DNA of 25,787 bases from RGIG5612 sp963591145. Lineage in GTDB: Bacteria; Bacillota; Clostridia; Lachnospirales; Lachnospiraceae. Where the stretch lies: contig CAVARE010000019.1 of assembly GCA_963591145.1 (NCBI GenBank), positions 1-25,787 of the forward strand, written 5' to 3'. Both the position numbers and the translations under genes were made by a program. How positions within the stretch are numbered: position 1 is the stretch's first letter; each line of letters opens with the position of its first letter. The notes below the pieces were generated by a model. The model had not been told where the DNA came from, did not search any database, and saw only the letters and a program-made list of their open reading frames with translations. This document shows positions 7,365-15,653 of the stretch, in pieces.

Positions 7365-8510
7365 ATGGACAAGATATTTGACAAGAATGACAAAAAACTG
7401 GGCTTTGGCCTGATGAGATTGCCGCAGACAGATCCAAATGACAGGGGTTCAATAGATATTGAGACAACCAAGAAAATGGTTGATTATTTTATGGAGCAGG
7501 GCTTCACATATTTTGATACAGCCTGGATGTATTGTGGATTTAAGAGTGAAAATGCTGTCAAGGAGGCTCTGACAGACAGATATCCGAGGGCCAGCTATAC
7601 ATTGGCAACTAAGCTTCATGCAGGATTTTTCAAGGATGCTGCTGACATGGATGTAATATTCAATACTCAGCTCGAGAAAACCGGTGCCGGATATTTCGAT
7701 TATTATCTCATTCATGATGTGGGAGAGGATCATTATAAGAAATATACAGCATGTAAGAGCTTCGAGTGGCTGTCACAGAAGAAGGCCGCAGGCCTTGTAA
7801 AACACATGGGATTTTCATATCACGACAGAGCAGACCTCCTGGACAGAATATTGACGGAACATCCGGAGACGGAATTCGTTCAGCTGCAGCTTAACTATCT
7901 TGATTGGGACAGCGAGGGCATTCAGTCGAGAAAATGCTATGAAGTATGCGTAAAGCACAATAAGCCGGTAGTTGTAATGGAACCTGTTAAAGGAGGAACA
8001 TTGGCAAAAGTTCCGGAAAAAGTAGAAAAGCTTTTCAAGGACTATGATCCTGATATGTCTATAGCTTCATGGGCCATAAGATTTGCAGCTAGCTGGCCGA
8101 ATGTTAAGATGGTTCTCTCTGGCATGGGCGACATGGAGATGATGATGGACAACACCAGCTATATGAAGAATTTTGTACCGCTTAGTGATGAAGAAATGTC
8201 CGTTGTTAAGAAGGCAGTGGATATGATAAATGAGAATATTGCGATTCCGTGCACTGGCTGCGCATATTGCGTGGACGGCTGTCCGAAGAAGATAGCGATT
8301 CCTAACTATTTCTCACTCTATAATGCAGAGCAGCAGGAATGCAAGGGCAAGGACTTCACTCCGCAGGGTGAATATTATGGAAGACTTACACAGAATTTCG
8401 GCAAGGCAAGTGATTGCATCGAGTGCGGCAAATGTGAGAAAGTCTGTCCGCAGCATTTGCCGATTCGCGAAAATCTGAAATTAGTAGCTAAAGAGTTTGA
8501 AACTATTTAG
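7365..8510 (+). CDS. Aldo/keto reductase with C-terminal 2x[4Fe-4S] ferredoxin domain
   Basis: A 381-residue fusion. Residues 1 to about 280 are an aldo/keto reductase barrel with the Asp-Tyr-Lys-His set visible (FDTAWMY, ATKLH, LIHDVG). The C-terminus carries two CxxCxxCxxxCP motifs: Cys296/299/302/306 and Cys351/354/357/361. These should hold two [4Fe-4S] clusters, so electrons may pass between the clusters and a nicotinamide or other cofactor. Proteins of this architecture are common in anaerobic Clostridia, but their substrates are mostly unassigned. Start ATG 7365 follows TAGGAG. The last codons and the stop (8496-8510) form one arm of the inverted repeat that encloses the next intergenic region. 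Confidence 0.9.
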   Translation: MDKIFDKNDKKLGFGLMRLPQTDPNDRGSIDIETTKKMVDYFMEQGFTYFDTAWMYCGFKSENAVKEALTDRYPRASYTLATKLHAGFFKDAADMDVIFNTQLEKTGAGYFDYYLIHDVGEDHYKKYTACKSFEWLSQKKAAGLVKHMGFSYHDRADLLDRILTEHPETEFVQLQLNYLDWDSEGIQSRKCYEVCVKHNKPVVVMEPVKGGTLAKVPEKVEKLFKDYDPDMSIASWAIRFAASWPNVKMVLSGMGDMEMMMDNTSYMKNFVPLSDEEMSVVKKAVDMINENIAIPCTGCAYCVDGCPKKIAIPNYFSLYNAEQQECKGKDFTPQGEYYGRLTQNFGKASDCIECGKCEKVCPQHLPIRENLKLVAKEFETI

Positions 8511-8644
8511 AGCCATGCAAAATTGCATTCTGCGAGTGCTTGCATTCGCAGAATGGCAATTATATATGGCGAAATAACCACATGAGCAAAAGGAAAGCTG
8601 TATTAGCAGCGATTTTGCGAATGTGGTGCTAAAATAGTTTCAAA
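8496..8644. repeat. Nested inverted-repeat element between the AKR and ABC genes
   Basis: The outer arms are TTTGAAACTATTTAG (8496-8510, including the reductase stop codon) and CTAAAATAGTTTCAAA (8629-8644), complementary with one bulge. Inside are a second pair (GCCAT 8512 / ATGGC 8566), a strong hairpin (8522-8560, a 14-bp stem with one bulge) and a third hairpin (CCACAT 8578 / ATGTGG 8621, with inner CAAAA/TTTTG). The segment AGCAGCGATTTTGCGAATGTGG (roughly 8605-8626) weakly resembles the core of the repeats at 23.0 and 24.3 kb. It may be a diverged family member. No T-run follows. Confidence 0.5.
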
Positions 8645-8667
8645 AACAAAAGAGTAGAAGGTACTTA

Positions 8668-10017
8668 ATGTCTTATGTGAATTTTATATTGACAGCGGTA
8701 GCTGGCAGCCCTAATTTTCTGCAGCTGGCGCTGGCTGTGCTGTTCAGTGTCGGGCTGTGGCAGATATTTAAGAAATGTGGCATCAAAAAATGGTGGTCCT
8801 TCGTACCGGTTGTACGGCACTATCAGCTGGCCAAATGCGCCAATTCCAAGGAAGACGCCATAGTATGGATAGGAGCGCAGCTCATAACAGAGGTAGCCGG
8901 AACATTTTCAATCGGAATGATGATGCTGGTGGAGATCGTAACGAATGTGATCGTATATACCTCATTTGTCATTTTTATAATATTTTTCTGCATTTATATT
9001 GTATATGCGATCAAGATTTACGGAGCGCTGTGCCAGGTATTTGACAAGAAAAAGTGGTGGATACCATTATGGATTATTCTTCCGCCAGTTACGGCTCTCA
9101 TATGGGGATTTGCGAAAGGATTTGACCCGATATATCTGGCAAATGGAGACATGGCACCTGCAGTGTCTGGCATCAAGGCGCAGAGGCTGGAACAGGGTCT
9201 TACGATAAATATAAAATCCAAGACAATCCATGATTCCTTCAGAACCGTTACACTTCTTAAGGACATTCATCTTAATATAAGACCTGGAAGAATGGTTCTG
9301 CTCCTGGGAGGCTCCGGCGCCGGCAAGACTACATTTATAAATGCCATAAATGGATACGAGCGTGCGGACGCGGAGATCCTGTTAAACGGACTGGATGTAT
9401 ATCGCAAATATAACCAAGTCAAATACGACATCGGATATGTTCCGCAGCAAGAACTCATAAGATATCAGGATACCGTATATAATGTAATAAATTCTGCGGC
9501 GAAGCTGCGCCTTCCCAGTGATATTTCCAGTGAAGAGCGCAAGAAACGCGTGGATGACATTATTGACATGCTGGGTCTGACGGACGTTAAGGATCAGAAG
9601 GTTGGCAAACAGTCAGGTGGTCAGAAGAAACGTATATCGATTGCAAGTGAGCTGATCTCGGATCCATTTGTTTACATGCTGGATGAGCCTGACTCCGGGC
9701 TGGATGGAATATTGGCCAGGTTCCTGATGCAGCAGCTGAACAAAATAGCCCACCAGGGCAAGATTGTAATTGTTATCACGCACAATCCTGATCATGTGCT
9801 GGAATTTTTTGATGACATCATCGTTTTGGCTAAGGACAGTAATCATACAGGACGTCTCGTCTTCTACGGAGCGGTGAACGAGGCCAAAAGATTCTTCGAA
9901 AGCAATACTATGGAAGGCATCATTAAGTCCATTAACCTCAAGGAAGAAGGCGGCGATGGCAGGGCAGACGAGTTGATAGAGAAATTCAGGAGGATGAATG
10001 ATGGCACAGAACGGTAA
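8668..10017 (+). CDS. ABCG-like ABC transporter ATPase with N-terminal DUF5684-like membrane domain
   Basis: A 449-residue two-part protein. Residues 1 to about 160 carry several hydrophobic helices with the pattern FKKCGIKKWWSFVPVVRHYQL, as in the small DUF5684-type membrane domain. Residues about 180-449 are an ABC ATPase: Walker A GGSGAGKT (214-221), Q-loop near YVPQQE, signature QSGGQKKR (315-322) and Walker B VYMLDEP (335-341). The signature and following ISIASELI resemble the ABCG/White subgroup. It overlaps the next gene, the permease, so the two should form one transporter, probably an exporter; the cargo is unknown. ATG 8668 has AGAAGG upstream. Confidence 0.85.
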   Translation: MSYVNFILTAVAGSPNFLQLALAVLFSVGLWQIFKKCGIKKWWSFVPVVRHYQLAKCANSKEDAIVWIGAQLITEVAGTFSIGMMMLVEIVTNVIVYTSFVIFIIFFCIYIVYAIKIYGALCQVFDKKKWWIPLWIILPPVTALIWGFAKGFDPIYLANGDMAPAVSGIKAQRLEQGLTINIKSKTIHDSFRTVTLLKDIHLNIRPGRMVLLLGGSGAGKTTFINAINGYERADAEILLNGLDVYRKYNQVKYDIGYVPQQELIRYQDTVYNVINSAAKLRLPSDISSEERKKRVDDIIDMLGLTDVKDQKVGKQSGGQKKRISIASELISDPFVYMLDEPDSGLDGILARFLMQQLNKIAHQGKIVIVITHNPDHVLEFFDDIIVLAKDSNHTGRLVFYGAVNEAKRFFESNTMEGIIKSINLKEEGGDGRADELIEKFRRMNDGTER

Positions 10018-10954
10018 GAAAATTATTCATCATAAAGGAAGACCTGGCCAGATTTCTATGTGTCTGTCTACGCAGTTCAGGATGTTTATCAACAGAAGCG
10101 ATTGGAAGGTTCTTCCTATGTCGGCGCTTGTTGCTGCAATGGTCGTATATGTTACGGGTCAGCAAATGGGCGTCAGCATGGAGGGTACTCTCAAGGGCGC
10201 TCTGGCGCTGGCATGCATCTGCGTATGGAATGGATTTTTTAATTCAATCCAGGTCGTATGCCGCGAACGGGATGTTATAAAAAGAGAACACAGAAATGGT
10301 ATGCATGTATCCTCATATGTTTTCGCCCATATGATCAATCAGGCATTTATATGTCTGGCAGAGGTTGCGATAACCATAGCAATATGCATATTCGGCGGAA
10401 TGAAATTCACGGGAGCAGGATATATTTTCTCAAGCCTTTTCGCTGAGGTGTGCATTACACTGTTTCTGCTTACATATGCTTCGGATATATTGTCACTGTT
10501 TATTTCCTGCATCGTAAAAACATCTACAACGGCTATGACGGTTATGCCATTTATGCTTATATTTGAATTAGTATTTGCTGATGTTGTATTTAAGATCGGA
10601 AGCGGGCTTAAATTTCTGACCAATCTGTCATTTGCCAAATGGGGCGTCAGATGCATAGCGGCACTTTTTAATTACAACTCGCTGCCCATGACATCCATGT
10701 GGACCCAAGTTCAGAAGTTTAAGGATGTTGAAATCGGCGGAAGCAAGGTCGTGTCAGATGCTATTAATTATATAGAAGAAAATAATCTGGTAGATACAAT
10801 CAATCAGGCAGTAGGACAGTACAACCAGAATGCAGAATTTGCATCAACGAGAGTTAACATCGTCATCTGCTGGACGACACTTGCGATGTTCATCGTTATA
10901 TTCGGAATACTGTCGATTATTGCTCTTGAGAGGATAGATAGAGATAAGAGGTAG
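10001..10954 (+). CDS. ABC transporter permease (ABC-2/ABCG type)
   Basis: A 317-residue membrane protein with about six hydrophobic segments. Its opening FRMFINRSDWKVLPMSALVA fits ABC-2/ABCG-type permeases, where an amphipathic elbow precedes helix 1. A large soluble loop (about 230-285) precedes the last helix. It overlaps the ATPase gene by 17 bp. I prefer ATG 10001 because AGGAGG ends 7 bases upstream; the adjacent ATG 9998 would add one residue. It pairs with the upstream ATPase as one transporter. The substrate is unknown. Confidence 0.85.
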   Translation: MAQNGKKIIHHKGRPGQISMCLSTQFRMFINRSDWKVLPMSALVAAMVVYVTGQQMGVSMEGTLKGALALACICVWNGFFNSIQVVCRERDVIKREHRNGMHVSSYVFAHMINQAFICLAEVAITIAICIFGGMKFTGAGYIFSSLFAEVCITLFLLTYASDILSLFISCIVKTSTTAMTVMPFMLIFELVFADVVFKIGSGLKFLTNLSFAKWGVRCIAALFNYNSLPMTSMWTQVQKFKDVEIGGSKVVSDAINYIEENNLVDTINQAVGQYNQNAEFASTRVNIVICWTTLAMFIVIFGILSIIALERIDRDKR

Positions 10955-10961
10955 TTGGTAC

Positions 10962-11227
10962 CTATGCGCCGGGACGGCGCAGCTCCCTGAATAAGATGCG
11001 TTAAAATAAGTCAGCTGCTACGTGCTTTCAGCACTCTCGCAGCTGCGCCTGACACTTCGCATTTCGAGCTATCGCTCTACATGCTCATGCAGGCTAGCCC
11101 ATCCAATGGCTGCACAACAAGGCAAACAAGCTTGCCTTGTTGCACAGCCACTGTCTGGGACTTTTATAGCACATCAGCGAAGGCGTTTTCAAGCAGGGGC
11201 TGCACGGCCGAGGTTCACGGCGCATAG
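10962..11227 (+). repeat. Long structured intergenic repeat, copy B
   Basis: This 266-bp element is bounded by perfect 10-bp arms CTATGCGCCG (10962-10971) and CGGCGCATAG (11218-11227). Inside, in order: a stem GTCAGCTGC...GCAGCTG with apical GTGC/GCAC; a small hairpin CGAGCTATCGCTC; GGCTAGCCCATCCAATG; a long hairpin (11107-11125 with 11132-11150, 17 of 19 positions paired); GGGACTTTTATAGCACATC; and the shared core GCGAAGGCGTTTTC. It aligns over its whole length with copy C (22585-22880, opposite strand) and in its middle with copy D (14411-14571). This is the only content of the 330-base gap between the permease and the VOC gene. Short ORFs across it are a by-product of the repeat. Confidence 0.8.
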
Positions 11228-11284
11228 CAAGCTATTATAATCTGTTTAATGATTATACAAATGGATAATGAGGAGGGTACGAAA

Positions 11285-11692
11285 ATGATAGCTATTAACG
11301 GCATTAACCACTATGCGATCAGTGTTGCTGACTTTGAGGAAAGCATCGCATGGTACGAGAGAGTATTTGGCTTTACTGTAATTGACAGAAGTGAGATCCC
11401 GGGCACAGGAGTCAGGGTATCCCATATGCAGGGAGTTGGATTTATCCTGGAGATTTTCTGCCCTGGTGATAAGGGAATTAAGCTTCCTGATTATAGGAAG
11501 AATCCTAACGAAGATTTTATGCATAATGGCAACCTTCATGCATCGTTTGGAGTCAAGGATGCTCATAAGGCCAAGGAAGAATTCGAGAAAATGGGCGTAG
11601 ATATCGCATTTGTGGCTGAGGTTGACGGTACCTATGGCGTCTTTATAAGAGATAATACCGGCAATCTCATAGAAATATTTGAGGAAGGCTGA
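11285..11692 (+). CDS. VOC-family (glyoxalase/dioxygenase-fold) protein
   Basis: A 135-residue single-chain VOC protein made of two beta-alpha-beta-beta-beta units. The four usual metal-ligand positions are present: His in INHYAIS, Glu in ILEIFC, His in NLHASFG, and Glu in LIEIFE. A divalent-metal lyase or isomerase such as a glyoxalase or an epimerase is possible, but the reaction cannot be set from sequence. I chose ATG 11285 because AGGAGG lies 8 bases upstream; the longer frame from 11249 has no ribosome site. A MATE exporter gene starts 46 bp downstream and may be co-transcribed. Confidence 0.85.
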   Translation: MIAINGINHYAISVADFEESIAWYERVFGFTVIDRSEIPGTGVRVSHMQGVGFILEIFCPGDKGIKLPDYRKNPNEDFMHNGNLHASFGVKDAHKAKEEFEKMGVDIAFVAEVDGTYGVFIRDNTGNLIEIFEEG

Positions 11693-11738
11693 CGCAAGTT
11701 TTTTGAAGAAGCGAATAAGACATACAGAAGGCAGAGGA

Positions 11739-13118
11739 ATGAGAACAACTACAATCAAAAAGAACAAGAAAAATGAAATAGATATGCTGAATGGGCCGAT
11801 TTTTAAGAAGATTCTCGCGGTGGCGCTTCCGCTGGCCGCCATCAGCATATTGCAGCAGCTGTTTAATGCCGCGGACGTGGCGGTAGTGGGAAGATTTGCC
11901 AGCGGCAATGCACTGGCAGCAGTAGGAGCCAATACTCCCATAGTCAATGTCTTCCTGACACTGTTCACCGGATTGGCAACGGGAAGCAATGTTGCCATAT
12001 CTACACATATAGGTGCCAATAAAAAGGAGAACATATCTGCAGCGGTAAGAACGTCATTTTCATTGTCACTGATCTGCGCGGTTCTCGTCGTGATCGTCGG
12101 TCAGATTCTGGCCAAGCCCCTTCTTGTGATGGTTAATACCCCTGAGGAGGTGCTGGATCAGGCGGTAGTCTATCTGAGAATATATTTCTTTGCCATGATG
12201 TTTGCAGTAATTTATAACTTCGCATCTGCTATACTTCGAAGCAAGGGTGACACCAGAAGGCCGCTGTACTGCCTGATCGCATCAGGAATACTTAACATAA
12301 TCCTGAACCTAGTGTTTGTAATTATATTCCACCTGGATGTAGTCGGAGTTGCCATAGCTACACTGATTTCTAATATAGTCTGTGCCGGCATTACGGTGCT
12401 GATCCTAGTAAAGGAAGAAGAGCCGTTCCGAATCGATCTGAAGAATCTTAAGATTGACAAGGCCAATCTCTCATATGTTCTGAAGATCGGACTTCCAGCT
12501 GGAATCCAGGGAATGCTGTTTTCAATATCTAATATAATTATCCAGTCTGGTATCAACAGCTTTGGTACCGACTGCATATCTGGCAATACTGCTGCCATGA
12601 ACTATGAATTTATGGCTTATTTCATAATAAATGCATTCTCGCAGACAACGACGACATTTGTCAGCCAGAATTATGGAGCCAATAATTATAAGCGCTGCAG
12701 GAAAATATTCTGGATGACGCTAGCCATGGGAATGGTGGGAACTGCTATTCTTAGCAGCTGCTTCTATTTCGGCGCTGGCTTCTGGCTCAGGTTTTTCACA
12801 ACGAGCGAGGATGTTATAGCATTTGCTATGGTACGTATGAGATGGGTTGTGCTGCTGGAGCTGCTGACGGGCACTTATGAGATCTCAGCCGGAGCGATGC
12901 GAGGCATGGGCGTCTCGCTGCTTCCGTCTGTGATTACGTTCATGGGGACCTTCGTATTCAGGATTATCTGGGTCAATACATTGTTTAAGACATACAATAC
13001 CATAACAGGTCTGCTCATCGTTTACCCGATATCGTGGGTGCTGATCGGAATCACTATGATGACGGCATACTTTATCATAAGGAAGAAGAAGGCGCCGTCA
13101 GTAGCATCGGCTGCATAG
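11739..13118 (+). CDS. MATE-family multidrug/Na+ efflux transporter
   Basis: A 459-residue integral membrane protein with about 12 hydrophobic helices in two six-helix halves. It has the MATE opening LNGPIFKKILAVALPLAA followed by LFNAADVAVVGRFASG. MATE proteins export cationic compounds or small metabolites using Na+ or H+ gradients. ATG 11739 is chosen for its upstream AGAAGG and because it gives the usual MATE length; the frame upstream to 11679 would overlap the VOC gene and has no ribosome site. The real substrate is unknown. Confidence 0.9.
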   Translation: MRTTTIKKNKKNEIDMLNGPIFKKILAVALPLAAISILQQLFNAADVAVVGRFASGNALAAVGANTPIVNVFLTLFTGLATGSNVAISTHIGANKKENISAAVRTSFSLSLICAVLVVIVGQILAKPLLVMVNTPEEVLDQAVVYLRIYFFAMMFAVIYNFASAILRSKGDTRRPLYCLIASGILNIILNLVFVIIFHLDVVGVAIATLISNIVCAGITVLILVKEEEPFRIDLKNLKIDKANLSYVLKIGLPAGIQGMLFSISNIIIQSGINSFGTDCISGNTAAMNYEFMAYFIINAFSQTTTTFVSQNYGANNYKRCRKIFWMTLAMGMVGTAILSSCFYFGAGFWLRFFTTSEDVIAFAMVRMRWVVLLELLTGTYEISAGAMRGMGVSLLPSVITFMGTFVFRIIWVNTLFKTYNTITGLLIVYPISWVLIGITMMTAYFIIRKKKAPSVASAA

Positions 13119-13188
13119 CTATCCCGGTATGCATTATTAATTTTTTTGAACTATAAACGTGTGATTATGCAAAATGTATGAATTTCGG

Positions 13189-13217
13189 GTGACTAGATGA
13201 CCATTGTATGGTATATT
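13189..13217 (+). promoter_or_regulatory. Candidate promoter of the SseB-like gene
   Basis: GTGACT (13189-13194), 17-bp spacer, TATATT (13212-13217), preceded by TG one base before the -10 (extended -10). It lies about 75 bp upstream of the GTG start. Confidence 0.45.
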
Positions 13218-13291
13218 GTAACGGAGCGGCTCAAAATAGAAGGTAAAGTGCCGGATCAATAAAAAATCACACACAAGTCGGAGGTATTATT

Positions 13292-14218
13292 GTGGCGGAT
13301 AAAAATAAAAAAATGTTAGTAATTCAGAAGATCATGAAGCAGCCGGAGACGCTGACTGTATTCAGCGTTGCAACTAATATGCCATTGGTTGAGTGCAACG
13401 AGGAATCCTTCAATGATCAGGTATATATTTTCGAAAACGAAGATGCCCTGAAGGAATTTGCCAAAGCCCATGCGGACAAGAAGATCCCATTAAGAGGCGT
13501 TAAGTACGCAGCAGCAGACAGAATGAAATTCTTCACTACGCTTCTGTGCATCAATGTTGACGAGATAGTTTATATAGATGCATTAGGCAAATTTATCCTT
13601 AAGGTTTCAGATATAGTCAAGAAAAATGATTTCTCTAAGCTTCCTAAGGAGCAGAGACCTATTGAGAATCCTTCACTGCAGCTGTCAGGTATTTACTTTG
13701 CACAGGAGGCTTCACGCCCAGTGCCTAATGAAGAGAAGACTAATCTGAAGGAGCTTGAAGAAGAGCTGGCAGTTAACATGGTTAAGTCTACATATATTGT
13801 AGCTGTTGATTTCATGGAAGGACCAGAGAGCGACACAGAGAAGATGAAGAATGCGAAGTTCCGTCTGCCGCTTCTTAAGACTAAGAATGATGATATTTAT
13901 CAGCCGATATTCACAGACAATATTGAGCTGGCCAAGTACAATAAAGAAAACAAATGCAAGGCGATAGCCGTACCATTTGCAAACCTTGAGAAACTCTTAG
14001 TTCCTCAGTCTAAGGGCTTCATGCTTAACCCTAACGGATATCATCTGCTTATGCCTAAGGAGCTGCTTCAGGGCTTAAAGGCCAGATTCGGAGTTGAATC
14101 TTCTAATCCGGCTGCAGCAAATGGCAATGCTCAGGCAGGTGCAGACAGCAATATCAAGCTGGGCGGCCCGGATGATGAGGTTAATCCAGATGATGACGGC
14201 AGCGTAAGCATGGCTTGA
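13292..14218 (+). CDS. SseB-family protein
   Basis: A 308-residue soluble protein with an SseB-N-like region (FRLPLLKTKNDDIYQPIFTD, then NIELAKY at about residues 190-220). A preceding repeat-like half (SFNDQVYIFENEDALKEFA, about residues 39-57) looks like a second, more diverged copy. The C-terminus is a charged, low-complexity tail (about 270-308). The function of bacterial SseB-domain proteins outside type III secretion is not established. The start is GTG 13292 with CGGAGG upstream. It is a single-gene unit: its own promoter candidate lies upstream and a terminator follows. Confidence 0.7.
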   Translation: MADKNKKMLVIQKIMKQPETLTVFSVATNMPLVECNEESFNDQVYIFENEDALKEFAKAHADKKIPLRGVKYAAADRMKFFTTLLCINVDEIVYIDALGKFILKVSDIVKKNDFSKLPKEQRPIENPSLQLSGIYFAQEASRPVPNEEKTNLKELEEELAVNMVKSTYIVAVDFMEGPESDTEKMKNAKFRLPLLKTKNDDIYQPIFTDNIELAKYNKENKCKAIAVPFANLEKLLVPQSKGFMLNPNGYHLLMPKELLQGLKARFGVESSNPAAANGNAQAGADSNIKLGGPDDEVNPDDDGSVSMA

Positions 14219-14289
14219 TCCGTCTGATCAGCGGCGAGAATTAATCGCCTCGCACATAGTGCATAATAAAATCTTATATTGAAATTGAT

Positions 14290-14356
14290 AACGCCTGGAG
14301 GCTGTGCTCAATCAAATGCAGATTGAACGCTTGGCTTCCAGGCGTTTTGCTTTTTT
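14290..14356 (+). terminator. Rho-independent terminator of the SseB-like gene
   Basis: Arms AACGCCTGGA (14290-14299) and TCCAGGCGTT (14337-14346) pair perfectly and enclose an inner TCAATC/GATTGA hairpin. The tail TTTTGCTTTTTT follows directly. Confidence 0.85.
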
Positions 14357-14360
14357 ACGG

Positions 14361-14571
14361 CTGCGTGAGCAAGCTCACACATCTAAGCGAATTCATAAAG
14401 TGCAAAAAAAGTGGATTGCTGCGCACTGCGTGCTTTCGCAATCCCACCTGTATTCGCAATCCGAGCTATCGCTCTACTTGCTCATACAGGCTAGCCCGTC
14501 CAATGTTTGTGCATCTGCGTGAGCAAGCTCACACATATGCACAAACGCTGGACGGGGCTTTTATAGTACAT
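14361..14571 (+). repeat. Structured intergenic repeat, copy D (partial)
   Basis: The central part of the long repeat without its terminal arms and GCGAAGGCG core. It contains a stem GTGGATTGC...GCAATCCCAC (14411 on), the block CGAGCTATCGCTCTAC, GGCTAGCCCGTCCAATG, a hairpin with arms GTTTGTGCAT (14505-14514) and ATGCACAAAC (14537-14546) around GTGAGCAAGCTCAC, and GGGGCTTTTATAGTACAT. A 22-bp segment of that hairpin (CTGCGTGAGCAAGCTCACAC plus AT) also occurs as a direct repeat at 14361-14382. Arms differ from copies B and C, but pairing is kept. With the terminator above and promoter below, this accounts for the 508-base gap between genes. Confidence 0.75.
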
Positions 14572-14654
14572 AACTAATTTTTTGAATTTTTCATGTATTA
14601 ACCTTGCATTGATAAAAAAACATAATAGATTGATAATTGTTTGTCAGAGCTGAT

Positions 14655-14693
14655 AAAAAAATAACGAAAACCAATTGACAAAAAAATAACGAA
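14655..14693 (+). promoter_or_regulatory. Direct repeat within the had-operon promoter (candidate operator)
   Basis: The 14-mer AAAAAAATAACGAA occurs twice, at 14655-14668 and 14680-14693, exactly 25 bp apart. The second copy fills most of the promoter spacer and the first lies just upstream of the -35. This placement would suit a regulator or an A-tract UP-like element. Inference only; the protein that might bind is unknown. Confidence 0.35.
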
Positions 14694-14702
14694 GAGTATA
14701 CT
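14675..14702 (+). promoter_or_regulatory. Promoter of the had operon
   Basis: TTGACA (14675-14680), 16-bp spacer, TATACT (14697-14702). A start near 14709 leaves a leader of only ~18 bases with the ribosome site before ATG 14727. A-tracts upstream should strengthen it. Confidence 0.75.
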
Positions 14703-14726
14703 AAGGTGGTGTTTGAGAGGTGGCAT

Positions 14727-15509
14727 ATGTATACGATAGGAATTGATATTGGTTCAACTACATCAAAATGCGTGATTCTGAAGGACGGAGCAGAGATTAT
14801 TGCTAAGTCGCTCAGGATCGGCGGCATGGGTACAGATGCACCTATTGAAGCACTTGAGGATATATGGAGCACATCAGGGCTGAGTATGCAGGACATGTCA
14901 TACTCAGTTGTTACAGGATATGGAAGGATGAGGTTCGAGGGCGCTGATGCAGAAGTCAGTGAGTTGACCTGCCATGCAATGGGCGGCAAGCTGATCTTCC
15001 CGGGTCTGAGGACACTTATCGATATAGGAGGACAGGATGCTAAGATTATTTCTTTAACGGAATCAGGCAGAATGTCCAATTTTATTATGAACGATAAGTG
15101 CGCGGCCGGAACCGGACGATTCCTTGATGTCATGGCTAATATCCTAAGACTTGATGTGAATGACTTCGAGAAGTATGCATTGCAGGCAGATAAACCCGCA
15201 GCAATCTCCAGCACCTGCACGGTATTTGCAGAGTCGGAGGTTATAAGTCAGCTGGCAAATGGCATCAAGATCCCTGACCTTGTGGCAGGAATCTGTGAGA
15301 GTGTTGCTTCCAGAGTAAGCGCCCTTGCCAGAAGAGCAGGCGTTGTACCGCAGGTTGCGATGTCAGGCGGAGTTGCCAAAAACGGTGCTGTAAGACAGGC
15401 GATGGCGAAGGCTCTCGATGTTGAGATAAGCTATGACCCGCTGTGCCAGTACTTCGGAGCAATCGGCGCCGCATGCTATGCTTACAGGAAGTCGGGCATT
15501 CAAAAATAA
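14727..15509 (+). CDS. hadI: 2-hydroxyacyl-CoA dehydratase activator (HadI/FldI type)
   Basis: A 260-residue ASKHA-fold ATPase. It shows the phosphate-1 motif GIDIGSTTSK and the two cysteines that ligate a single [4Fe-4S] cluster between the subunits of the homodimer: Cys125 in NDKCAAGTG and Cys164 in SSTCTVFAES, 39 residues apart as in known activators. It spends ATP to inject one high-energy electron into the dehydratase and is oxygen-sensitive (family knowledge). ATG 14727 is preferred because GAGAGG lies 6 bases before it. It is the first gene of the operon, 144 bp ahead of hadB with a hairpin in the gap. Confidence 0.93.
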   Translation: MYTIGIDIGSTTSKCVILKDGAEIIAKSLRIGGMGTDAPIEALEDIWSTSGLSMQDMSYSVVTGYGRMRFEGADAEVSELTCHAMGGKLIFPGLRTLIDIGGQDAKIISLTESGRMSNFIMNDKCAAGTGRFLDVMANILRLDVNDFEKYALQADKPAAISSTCTVFAESEVISQLANGIKIPDLVAGICESVASRVSALARRAGVVPQVAMSGGVAKNGAVRQAMAKALDVEISYDPLCQYFGAIGAACYAYRKSGIQK

Positions 15510-15563
15510 ACAGTTTTGCGAATTCACAGCACGTGAATAGCAGGATAGCCCTCAAGTGTGAAC

Positions 15564-15608
15564 TTATCAGTCGGTTCGTGCCGACTAGTCGACAAGGCAG
15601 GCTGATAA
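15564..15608 (+). other. Hairpin between hadI and hadB
   Basis: TTATCAG (15564-15570) pairs with CTGATAA (15602-15608), and alternatively AGTCGG pairs with CCGACT (15569-15586). There is no T-run, so it is more likely an RNA processing or stability element than a terminator. Confidence 0.45.
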
Positions 15609-15653
15609 TAGCAATAATAAAAGGCAAAGTGATACAACAACGGAGGAAATGAG

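Noticed and set aside
11022..11240. Short ORFs inside the repeat copies (also 14304-14577 and 22517-22853)
   Set aside because: They translate the structured repeat in several frames, share only repeat-derived peptides such as ELSLYMLMQASPSN, and have no ribosome sites.
14361..14571. CRISPR-like array because of the repeated 22-bp hairpin segment
   Set aside because: There are only two copies, unequal context, no regular spacers and no cas genes nearby; the repeats are part of the structured intergenic element.
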